From the NCBI GenBank assembly GCA_964581795.1, contig CAZOPW010000034.1, forward strand, positions 1-24,609: a stretch of DNA of 24,609 nt. The letters are read 5' to 3'. Position numbers and translations under genes: made by a program. The notes under the pieces were generated by a model. That model did not search any database. It saw only the letters and a program-made list of their open reading frames with translations, and was not told the origin of the DNA. Shown one piece after another: positions 6,150 to 13,690 of the stretch (positions within the stretch are counted from its first letter, which is position 1; the number at the start of each line of letters is the position of its first letter). The stretch is from EX4572-165 sp964581795 (GTDB taxonomy: Archaea > Thermoplasmatota > E2 > DHVEG-1).

Positions 6150-8465
6150 ATGATGAATTACTATATTAATTCTAAGATGAAATATTTCACAAAGTGTATC
6201 CTTGTTTCTTTACTCATTTTATCCCTTCTTTCAGTATCATCAAACGTTTTTTCTTTTCAGCAAAACAAACATAAATTTCATAGTATACACCATTCATCTT
6301 CATTGTTCGTATCAACGAAAAATCCGTATTATAGTATTATCTCATTACCTCTCGCTTGTTGCTATAATAAAACTACTCAATTCCTAAATCCTTTTGTCCT
6401 CATTGAAAATGATCAGATTTCATCAAAACAAAAAGAGTTTCTTTTGGCAGTAAAATCCAATGATAATGTAATAAGTATTGGATGTAACCCATCTAATTAT
6501 AATACCATTTCATATAATGGATCCCCTGTATCAATTTCCCAGCAAATTGCAAAAACATATTTTCAATCTAGCTCTCAAGCTCTCATTTTACCATATAATC
6601 TTTCTATAAACGCATACAGAACGAGTTTGATTGCTAGTCCACTGGCAAGTTATTTACATATGCCAATTCTCTTATTCGATACCAAAGTGCAAAATCATGA
6701 AGAAATACTTCAAACATTATCCTCCTTAAATGTTACTTCTCTATATTTACCGGATTGCATAAATCAAACAAAGTATCAAAAAAATTTTGATCTAATCACA
6801 CTTCACAATACTTCTCATATACAAAACATCTTACTTGATACTATAAAAAATAAATTTAATACACTAAATTACATAACCATAACAAATCCAATTGATGTAA
6901 TATCAAATATGATAAATAAAGAACACACTTTTTCTACAGAATTTTCAATTAATCACACTGCTTTATTTCTTTTAGGTAGGAAGATTTTACTCTCTGGAAA
7001 TGATATCTATAACACGACTATTCCAATATCAGAGGGAATACAGAAAGTCAAAATTCATGTTTCCTTGAAAAATAAAACAAGTATATTCGGAACAAATAAT
7101 GTCCCTGTTTTTTTATCTGCAACATTAACTGATCCAAATGGAAAAACAATTGCTTATGGAAACAGTCCAGGATATGCAACTAATAGCACATATTTAGAAA
7201 CATTAATTACAAATCTATCTGGGATATACACTCTCAATCTTTCAATTTTTCACGGATATAAAGGTGGATATTTTTCATTGCGTGGCATTTCAAATATAAA
7301 AACTGAAATGATTATAGATACAAAGATAACCACCCAATCATCGCCTCATTATCCCTTGATTTCTGATTTATCCTTAAATGCAGCATATCTAACCAGTGCT
7401 CATGGAGGAATAATCATTGCTGATGAACAATTTGCTCTTACAGACAACAATTACACTGATGTAGCTGATCAGCATGCAGCCGGTCCATGGTATGACGAGA
7501 CACTTCACTTGTATAATAATAAAAAAGTCAATACTATCCTAAATCGATTACGAGAAAACATAAGCCTCCTGAAAAAATATGATTTATATGGGGAATATAT
7601 GAATAAATCTGGATGGCTTGCTCTTCTTGGAGATACAAATATGATTCCCATGTATTATTTTCCAAGTAATCAAACTCATCTTGTTGAACGTGGAATTCCT
7701 TCAGATAATCCATATAGCTTGAATCATCAACTTTCTCCTGGAAGAATCTTGTCTTATACTGCTAGTGATACCTCTCTTCTCATTGGACGTACCCTTTTTT
7801 ATAAAGATATTTGTGGTCTAGTCAATGAAAATGACTCCTGGCATCAAACATTTCATTTTGTTTTTGGAGAAGGATTTGGTGAAACTGGTGGTTTCTTCCA
7901 TCAAATACCCTATGCAAATACTATTGAATCATATGGGTTTGAAACAGAAGTTTTTGGCAATTTTCGAAACAGTCGACAAACAGCGGAAAGAATGAAAGTA
8001 TATGAAAATACAAACTTTGTGGAATATTTAGGTCATGGAGATTGGTTTTGGTTTACTCCCTCAATTTATGGTTTTAATAGTATTGGAGAATCGATTGGTT
8101 CAATGGATGTAAGAGAGTGGGATATCACTCGCCCAAATGTCGTTCTCACTTCTGCGTGTCTCATGGGAAGGGTAGATGGTGTTCCTCCACAGATGAGTAT
8201 TGCTTTATCTTTTCTTTATGCGGGAAGTAATGCTTTTGTTGGAGCAACTCGAGAAACTGGTCAGGAAGCAGGACTCACCGTTTTGGAAGATCATCTTATC
8301 TTAGATGATTATAGTCTTGGTGAGGCACTACGTGGAGAAAAACGAGTTGACAAAATAAATCCAACATACACTGCTCGTTGTCTCTTTGGAGATCCTGCAT
8401 TTAATCCTTACGACCCTTTACATGGGTATTCTGATCAAGGATTTCCGTTCTCTTCCTTTGAATAA
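6150..8465 (+). CDS. Exported C25 family (gingipain-like) cysteine peptidase
   Basis: The 771-aa protein opens with a hydrophobic export signal (about residues 12-36). A second in-frame ATG at 6177 gives a more compact signal peptide and may be the true start. A beta-sandwich segment lies at about 295-385, followed by the peptidase core at about 395-760. The catalytic pair is visible as EYLGHGDW (H629) and LTSACLMG (C670). The spacing is comparable to the His-Cys dyad of gingipains. The C-terminal GDPAFNPY is also typical of the family. Gingipain-type enzymes cut extracellular proteins after basic residues. Many N-x-S/T sequons in the N-terminal half suggest a glycosylated exterior protein. 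There is no C-terminal membrane anchor, so it is probably secreted or held by other means. It converges with birA. Confidence 0.87.
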   Translation: MMNYYINSKMKYFTKCILVSLLILSLLSVSSNVFSFQQNKHKFHSIHHSSSLFVSTKNPYYSIISLPLACCYNKTTQFLNPFVLIENDQISSKQKEFLLAVKSNDNVISIGCNPSNYNTISYNGSPVSISQQIAKTYFQSSSQALILPYNLSINAYRTSLIASPLASYLHMPILLFDTKVQNHEEILQTLSSLNVTSLYLPDCINQTKYQKNFDLITLHNTSHIQNILLDTIKNKFNTLNYITITNPIDVISNMINKEHTFSTEFSINHTALFLLGRKILLSGNDIYNTTIPISEGIQKVKIHVSLKNKTSIFGTNNVPVFLSATLTDPNGKTIAYGNSPGYATNSTYLETLITNLSGIYTLNLSIFHGYKGGYFSLRGISNIKTEMIIDTKITTQSSPHYPLISDLSLNAAYLTSAHGGIIIADEQFALTDNNYTDVADQHAAGPWYDETLHLYNNKKVNTILNRLRENISLLKKYDLYGEYMNKSGWLALLGDTNMIPMYYFPSNQTHLVERGIPSDNPYSLNHQLSPGRILSYTASDTSLLIGRTLFYKDICGLVNENDSWHQTFHFVFGEGFGETGGFFHQIPYANTIESYGFETEVFGNFRNSRQTAERMKVYENTNFVEYLGHGDWFWFTPSIYGFNSIGESIGSMDVREWDITRPNVVLTSACLMGRVDGVPPQMSIALSFLYAGSNAFVGATRETGQEAGLTVLEDHLILDDYSLGEALRGEKRVDKINPTYTARCLFGDPAFNPYDPLHGYSDQGFPFSSFE

Positions 8466-8481
8466 AAAAATAGTAATATTT

Positions 8482-9438
8482 TTACAAATATGTTATATCT
8501 CCTGTTATAATCTTTTTTTCACCTTTTGGTGTCTGAACGATCAATTCTCCATTTTCTCCTAGTCCAATTGCGGTACCTCTCATTTCTTCTTTCTCTGTCT
8601 CAACTTTAATAATTGAACCTAACGTTGAAGAATAACGAATCCATGTTTCCCGAATTAAAGAAATGTCATCGTTTGCTAATGCTTTATATAATTGTTCTAG
8701 AGAGGAGAGAATTGAAACAAATAATGAGACAAGGTCAATAGTTGATCCTGTTTCTTTAAGCAAACTTGTCGCTATAGATTTTAATGACTGAGGTACCTCA
8801 TTATTTGCATTTAACCCAATACCCACGATAAGGTAATTGATTTTATCGATTTCAGCAGATAACTCAGTGAGTATACCACATACTTTTTTGTTGTTAATTA
8901 AAATGTCATTTGGCCATTTAATAGAAGGATTACACGAGGTTTGTTGTTTGATTGCTTCAGCGATCGCACATGCTGAACACATTGTTACAATCATTGCTCT
9001 ATTTGGTGGTATAGATGGACGAAGAAGAATAGAAAACCATAGTCCTCCTTTTGGTGAAAGCCAGGGTCGTTGTTTTCGTCCACGGCCACCGGTTTGTTCA
9101 TCAGCAATAATTACTGTCCCTTCATTTTCATTGTTTTTAGCAATTTTCTTTGCATAATTATTTGTAGAATCTACTGAGGATAGATGATAGATTTTTGAAC
9201 CAATTATTGTAGTATCTAGGTGTTGGTTGATTTCTTCGATGGTTAAAAGATTTGGTGATTGGTCTATATGGTATCCTTTGTTTGGGATGGCAGAAATCTG
9301 ATATCCTTTCTTTTTTATTTGTTGAATGTGTTTCCATACAGCAGTCCGGGAAATATGGAGATGATTTGCAATATCTTCTCCAGAGATCCATTCATTTTTT
9401 TTTAATAAGGTTATGATTTCAAGTTTGATCTGTGCCAT
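8482..9438 (-). CDS. birA: BirA: biotin-[acetyl-CoA-carboxylase] ligase with repressor HTH domain
   Basis: At 318 aa this is a full-length bifunctional BirA. Residues 1-60 form a winged helix (EDIANHLHISRTAVWKHIQQI, then the wing PNKGYHI). The catalytic domain has the biotinyl-AMP loop GGRGRKQRPW at 117-126, WFSILLRPS, and KWPNDILINNKKVCGILTE at 174-192. A C-terminal SH3-like domain ends the protein. It makes biotinyl-5'-AMP and transfers biotin to the carrier lysine of biotin carboxylases. The HTH implies it also represses transcription when loaded with biotinyl-AMP. The start overlaps the end of the symporter gene by 20 nt, implying translational coupling. The inverted repeat ahead of that gene fits a BirA operator, so autoregulation is likely. 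Confidence 0.93.
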   Translation of the reverse strand: MAQIKLEIITLLKKNEWISGEDIANHLHISRTAVWKHIQQIKKKGYQISAIPNKGYHIDQSPNLLTIEEINQHLDTTIIGSKIYHLSSVDSTNNYAKKIAKNNENEGTVIIADEQTGGRGRKQRPWLSPKGGLWFSILLRPSIPPNRAMIVTMCSACAIAEAIKQQTSCNPSIKWPNDILINNKKVCGILTELSAEIDKINYLIVGIGLNANNEVPQSLKSIATSLLKETGSTIDLVSLFVSILSSLEQLYKALANDDISLIRETWIRYSSTLGSIIKVETEKEEMRGTAIGLGENGELIVQTPKGEKKIITGDITYL

Positions 9439-10780
9439 GTCGAAACACCAATAGTGGTAGAAGTGAAGCGATCAATCCTATTAAAACAGCATAGGTACTT
9501 AATGGAGGGATTTGAAGAAGTATCAAAGAGAAACTTCCTCCAAGAATAATACTATATAATGCTCCTTTTGTTGTTACTTTTGTTTGTTTTTGATATAATC
9601 CTGCTATAACTGGTAGCGTTAATCCTGCGGTAAATACAGTGTATGCAAGCTCTAACGTGTCTAGTATGGAACCAAGAAGGTTATGGTATAGAGCTAATAT
9701 TAATGCGCTACATCCTGTTAAAATAATCCCTATTTGAGATGTCCGAATTGTATTATTTTTTATTATATCCACACTAAGAATAGTTCCTGCTGATAAAAGA
9801 CAGGAGTCTGCAGAAGAAATCATAACTGATAAAAATGCAGCAAGAACAATTCCGGCAAGAATGGTTGGAAGCGTGCTTAATGCAACAGGGATAGCCAAGG
9901 CAGGAGTAGTGATTTGAGGTTGTAAAGATGGAATTACTGTAGCAGATAAAGCGATACATGCGATTGCAAAGGCAAATAAGAGTTTTAATGATGCAGTTAG
10001 TAAGGTTGCGTTTCGTGCTGTTTTTTCATTTTTTGCTGAAAGTAATTTCGCATAAATGTCAGGCCCTACGATATGAGGCATCATCATCATAAATATGATA
10101 GAGCCCATAGGGATAAATCCAATGTTGTCATTGATAGGAAATGAAAGTTTATTAAATGAAAGAGAGGACCAATACGGTAATGCGTTTGCAATTATAAGAG
10201 GTGTTGCAATAGCACAGATTCCAATAAGCATGATGATGAATTGAATGATATCAGTGTAGACAACCGCGAATTGTCCCCCAAATAGAGTGTATACAATGAA
10301 TGTAATCGTAATTATGATAATAATAAACGTAATGTCTATAGATAAGATCACTGAAAGAATCAAGCTTGCAGCTTGGATGAGTAATGCAACCCAAGCGATT
10401 TCTGTGATGATAATTAGAATTGCTGAGATACGACGCGTTTTATCATCGTATAACGTATTAATGATATCTGGAAGAGTATAACACTGTGTTTTTCTTACTA
10501 GTTTTGATAGTGAAATACTTAAAATAAATAACCCAATGACTCCTCCAAGGTCATACCATAAGGCAGGGAGTCCATCGGCAAAGATTCGCCCTCCAGCAAC
10601 AATGGTTGCTGATCCTCCAATGGTGGTTGCGGTAAGTGTTGCGGTTAGTGGAAATGTTTTCAAACTTCGATTGGCAAGAAAAAAACTTGTTGGGGAGGAA
10701 ATCTTTTTTTTAGCATACAAACCAATAATAGTGATAATAGTAGTATAGATAATGATAATAAGAACTAACCAATTCAACAT
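9419..10780 (-). CDS. Sodium:solute symporter (SSS family), candidate biotin transporter
   Basis: The 453-aa protein has about 13 hydrophobic segments. The SSS hallmarks are near its N-terminus: SPTSFFLANRSL at about 29-40, ATLTATTIGGSATIVAGG at about 47-64, and GLPALWYDLGG. SADSCLLSAGT in the second half matches the conserved helix-8 Na+-site region of the family. It therefore likely couples Na+ entry to import of a small solute. It is the first gene of an operon with birA (20-nt overlap) and carries a BirA-operator-like repeat at its start. I therefore infer a biotin or biotin-related vitamin as substrate. The mammalian multivitamin transporter SMVT, an SSS member, carries biotin, so the chemistry is possible in this fold. 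Pantothenate, proline or another solute cannot be excluded from sequence. Confidence 0.85.
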   Translation of the reverse strand: MLNWLVLIIIIYTTIITIIGLYAKKKISSPTSFFLANRSLKTFPLTATLTATTIGGSATIVAGGRIFADGLPALWYDLGGVIGLFILSISLSKLVRKTQCYTLPDIINTLYDDKTRRISAILIIITEIAWVALLIQAASLILSVILSIDITFIIIIITITFIVYTLFGGQFAVVYTDIIQFIIMLIGICAIATPLIIANALPYWSSLSFNKLSFPINDNIGFIPMGSIIFMMMMPHIVGPDIYAKLLSAKNEKTARNATLLTASLKLLFAFAIACIALSATVIPSLQPQITTPALAIPVALSTLPTILAGIVLAAFLSVMISSADSCLLSAGTILSVDIIKNNTIRTSQIGIILTGCSALILALYHNLLGSILDTLELAYTVFTAGLTLPVIAGLYQKQTKVTTKGALYSIILGGSFSLILLQIPPLSTYAVLIGLIASLLPLLVFRHGTDQT

Positions 10781-10811
10781 TGTTAACCAGAAAATTTTGA
10801 ACGGTTAACGT
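10780..10811 (-). promoter_or_regulatory. Inverted repeat resembling a BirA operator
   Basis: The sequence reads TTGTTAACC (10780-10788), a 14-bp spacer, then GGTTAACGT (10803-10811). The 7-bp arms GTTAACC and GGTTAAC are perfect inverted copies. The known bacterial and archaeal BirA signal is close to TTGTAAACC, about 14-16 bp, then GGTTTACAA. The site abuts the start codon of the symporter-birA operon and overlaps the predicted transcription start, a good position for repression. Confidence 0.75.
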
Positions 10812-10827
10812 TATATTAAGGTTGTGG

Positions 10828-10838
10828 CTTTATATTGA
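10828..10838 (-). promoter_or_regulatory. TATA box candidate of the symporter-birA operon
   Basis: On the minus strand this reads TCAATATAAAG. Initiation about 25 bp downstream would fall near 10805, inside the right arm of the inverted repeat, so a protein bound there would block initiation. Confidence 0.45.
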
Positions 10839-10881
10839 TTATTAGTGTTCCAAAGATCTTTTAGATATGAATCTTGAACGA

Positions 10882-12300
10882 TTATTGATATTCAAAATAG
10901 GTTAAATCAAGAGCAGCCCAATCATCATGATCTAAAAACCCATGGGTTCCATCAGAATAATCAAAGATTTTGTATGTATATCTATAGTTCATGATGCTCT
11001 TGTAATTTCCAAAAACGTAATAAAATGGCTGCCAGGGATATTTTCCGAATTGAGCATCACATCCAAAGGGATCACCCCATTTAAAACCAAAATTATGCCC
11101 CATTTCATGCATGGTTGCTGATGCGTAGTAATATGGTAAGGTTTTTGTAAACAATCGTGCATTTCGCTCCATTCGGCTACTTGAAATAACAAAACCATTC
11201 GTTCCAGGATGATATCCCCAATGTGGATCTACATCCCCACTAAATGCATATCCTTTAGGTGTAGTCTCATAAACATATAACCCATAATGGAAAACCCCTC
11301 TTCTCCAATTAGAAGTATCATTATGCAAAAAATAAGTTTGATAATAGGATAATAATTCATTGGTATCAGTTTTTTCATCAAAAGGGATGACTTCACTTCG
11401 ATTGATGTGAACTACATAATTACGACGATGAAATGGATAATGGAGTAATTGTTCAGATTCCTTAGGAAATACACTTGATTCACCAGTTGGACTATCACTC
11501 ATATAATCAATTTCAAGGAATATATCTTTTCGAAATGGATCTGATCCATACGCCCATGTTTTCGCTTCTTCAATATTTGTAAGACTATCATTATCATCAT
11601 CAAGAAGGTCATGATCTTCTTTTTCAAATGGATCATATCCAAAATACCATTCCCAACGCGTTCCAATTCCATCATTATCGTAATCCACAGCACTATCATC
11701 AACTGTGGAATCAGTATAATACATGTTTGTTTCCATCCATTTTGGAATATAATCTCCATCGGAATCCTCTACTAAAATAGTAAAAAAAAGTTCAGCGTCA
11801 TCTTCAAATGTATATAAACTACCATCATCACAGCCATTGAATCTTCCATATCCACTTGGATCTCCGTGAGCATCATCTCCTTCCCACCATCCAGTATCCA
11901 AACTATAGAAGATTTCAACTGATCGAGCATTCAAGGATTTATTTCCGCTCAAGTCACAAAGAACGGTGGAATCATCAATCAATTTATACAAATATATTGA
12001 GATGTTGTATACTCGACGGCAGGGTGCCACATCCATAAAAATCGACCAATTTAAGGGTTTCCCGATTTGAGAACTCTTCCATTCAGGGCTCTTGTGATGT
12101 TCCTCAGCCACAACACATTCAATATAAAAACGAGCATTATCCTCTAAATCCTCTTCTAAATATCTGAATTGATTAAAATATATTGTGAACTCACTATCTG
12201 GAATTGATTGCCTCTCATGTGCAGAAACACTTAATATCGATAGTGATGAACTAAAAAATAATATACATAAAATAAAACATATTTGTTTATTTGATAGCAT
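10882..12300 (-). CDS. Exported metzincin-like zinc protease with calcium-type Asp-rich repeats
   Basis: I choose the ATG at 12300, which has GGGGACA just upstream and begins the signal peptide (MLSNKQICFILCILFFSSSL). This gives 472 aa. The middle region (about 190-265) holds several D-x-D-x-D/G-x-type repeats (DSDGDYIPKW, DYDNDGIGTRWE, DDDNDSLTNIEE) of thrombospondin-3/EF-hand style, expected to bind Ca2+. The protease core has HEMGHNFGF with H398, E399 and H402, then SIMNY as a Met-turn, and FDYSDG and DHDDW as seen in bacterial and archaeal metzincins. The third metzincin ligand position (HExxHxxGxxH) is W408 here, followed by G409-D410. The protein presumably digests extracellular protein. 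It is monocistronic. Confidence 0.78.
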   Translation of the reverse strand: MLSNKQICFILCILFFSSSLSILSVSAHERQSIPDSEFTIYFNQFRYLEEDLEDNARFYIECVVAEEHHKSPEWKSSQIGKPLNWSIFMDVAPCRRVYNISIYLYKLIDDSTVLCDLSGNKSLNARSVEIFYSLDTGWWEGDDAHGDPSGYGRFNGCDDGSLYTFEDDAELFFTILVEDSDGDYIPKWMETNMYYTDSTVDDSAVDYDNDGIGTRWEWYFGYDPFEKEDHDLLDDDNDSLTNIEEAKTWAYGSDPFRKDIFLEIDYMSDSPTGESSVFPKESEQLLHYPFHRRNYVVHINRSEVIPFDEKTDTNELLSYYQTYFLHNDTSNWRRGVFHYGLYVYETTPKGYAFSGDVDPHWGYHPGTNGFVISSSRMERNARLFTKTLPYYYASATMHEMGHNFGFKWGDPFGCDAQFGKYPWQPFYYVFGNYKSIMNYRYTYKIFDYSDGTHGFLDHDDWAALDLTYFEYQ

Positions 12301-12486
12301 TATTGTCCCCATTTTATATATCCTGTCTTCTTTTATTTACTTTTTCACCTTACTTAGAAATTTTTTTAACGTTGATTAATAGATATTAAATCATATTTTG
12401 CTCGACAAAAGACGAAAAAAAGCATGATTCATCCTCATATTTTATAAACCCCTTGTCTTTACCATAACCAGGGATGTGAGGGCAAA

Positions 12487-12753
12487 ATGAAAGACAAAAT
12501 CCTTGACGAAGCAATGAAATGGTATGAAAACCAAGACAATACTCCTCCTATCGAAGATTTTATCGATTTAGTAATCAACAAAACAGCTGATTCATTTACA
12601 GAACACGTTCGGTGTGAACTAGAAGAAGAATTTACAAATGGTAATCTAAAACATCCATTTTTCATTTCCAATGAATACTATCTTGAACTCAAATTAAAAG
12701 ATATAAAAAATAAATATCTATCTCTTGCTGAAGCATGTTCGAATAACGAATAA
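12487..12753 (+). CDS. Acidic 88-aa protein, unknown
   Basis: The protein begins MKDKILDEAMKWYENQ. It is mostly helical and acidic, with single cysteines at about residues 43 and 84. A GTGAGGG ribosome site lies 4-10 nt before the ATG. A TATA-like TATTTTATAAACC lies at about 12438-12450, about 40 bp upstream. It is divergent from the metzincin gene. I recognise no domain and see no signal peptide, so it is a cytoplasmic protein of unknown role. Gene reality is well supported by the promoter and ribosome site. Confidence 0.7.
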   Translation: MKDKILDEAMKWYENQDNTPPIEDFIDLVINKTADSFTEHVRCELEEEFTNGNLKHPFFISNEYYLELKLKDIKNKYLSLAEACSNNE

Positions 12754-12803
12754 TCCTATCATATCTTAATTTTGAGTTAATCTCATTTTCTTTCTTACAT
12801 TAC

Positions 12804-12815
12804 TGTAAATTTACA
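12804..12815. promoter_or_regulatory. 12-bp perfect palindrome TGTAAATTTACA
   Basis: The palindrome lies 23-35 bp upstream of a TATA-like stretch (CTTTTAAATATG, about 12837-12848), ahead of the 48-aa gene. It could be an operator for that gene, or a chance palindrome in AT-rich DNA. Confidence 0.25.
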
Positions 12816-12897
12816 TACTGGATTTTTTACAACCCACTTTTAAATATGATTATTCAAAGAAACTCTTTCTGCTTCCCTTATGGGAAAGGATGAGTGA

Positions 12898-13044
12898 ATG
12901 ATGATGAAACGAAAAATGAAACAAAAAAGTAAAATTGGAGAATACGGGTACCGCTGGATTCCAGTAGAAGGGTACAAACAAAAAGATGGAAAAAAAGTAC
13001 CCCCTCACTTGAAAAAAGTTCGATTTAAATGGAAAGAAACATAG
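12898..13044 (+). CDS. Small basic protein (48 aa) with a GY-x(2)-KDG-x(2)-V-x(2)-H motif
   Basis: The ORF starts with three consecutive ATG codons behind GGAAAGGATGAG and encodes a highly basic peptide. Its centre reads IPVEGYKQKDGKKVPPHLKK. This resembles the short GY-x-RKDGT-x-V-x-PH-x-R motif found alone or repeated in many small bacterial and phage proteins. About a third of the residues are Lys or Arg, so nucleic-acid contact is possible but is inference. It was found by direct translation. A TATA-like box at about 12837-12848 supports independent transcription. It is followed 118 bp later by the Nudix gene. Confidence 0.65.
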   Translation: MMMKRKMKQKSKIGEYGYRWIPVEGYKQKDGKKVPPHLKKVRFKWKET

Positions 13045-13162
13045 GATCAAATATCTCATAATTCCTCTTTTTCATTTATTCTTGATTATGATGTTTCTTT
13101 TATCAGTTTATTAAAACGATGCATTAATTAACTCGTTTAATTACTTACATCATTGGATACAC

Positions 13163-13690
13163 ATGAGAAAAACGGAAGAAGAAATCCATCATCTTTTACA
13201 GGATTTCTCAGATAAACTCCCTCATTTCTCAGATGGGCGAATTGACTATTCGAAAACAAAAACCGCCCCAGTTCTCACTGTTTTTGTTACTTATAAAGAA
13301 AAATTTCTTCTATTGAAAAGAAGTAATAAAGTAAGAACGTATCAAGGAAAATGGAACACTGTTGCGGGATATTTGGATAATCCAGAGCAAACGCTATTTG
13401 AAAAGATCCTTGAAGAGCTTAAAGAAGAGCTAGGTATTACAAAAGATCAAATCTCATCATATTCATTTGGACAAAAATATCAGTTCACTGACAAGAAAAA
13501 CAACAAAACCTGGATTGTTCATCCAACGTTAGTGACTCTCTTAAAAAAACCAAGTATAATGCTTAATTGGGAACATACAGAGTACACATGGATTAAGGCT
13601 GATGAAATCAAAAAATATGATACTGTACCGAATTTAAAAGAGAGTATGAAACGAGCAGTTATGCTCGTTCACACAAAAACAAATCATTGA
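13163..13690 (+). CDS. Nudix hydrolase
   Basis: This 175-aa protein has a Nudix fold. The strand VLTVFVTYKEKFLLLKRS (about 37-54) is followed by QGKWNTVAGYLDNPEQ and the Nudix helix LEELKEELGI (83-92). The Nudix box is slightly off consensus: the usual Arg before the glutamates is Glu, and there is one extra residue between the G-x5-E part and the helix. The metal-binding glutamates (E88, E89) are kept. It would hydrolyse a nucleoside-diphosphate-linked substrate; which one cannot be told. The ATG is near-leaderless with no clear ribosome site. The stop codon directly abuts that of the convergent acyl-CoA synthetase. Confidence 0.85.
   Translation: MRKTEEEIHHLLQDFSDKLPHFSDGRIDYSKTKTAPVLTVFVTYKEKFLLLKRSNKVRTYQGKWNTVAGYLDNPEQTLFEKILEELKEELGITKDQISSYSFGQKYQFTDKKNNKTWIVHPTLVTLLKKPSIMLNWEHTEYTWIKADEIKKYDTVPNLKESMKRAVMLVHTKTNH

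Noticed and set aside
12459..12671. 70-codon minus-strand open frame
   Set aside because: It is antisense to the 88-aa gene, which has a good ribosome site and TATA box on the plus strand.
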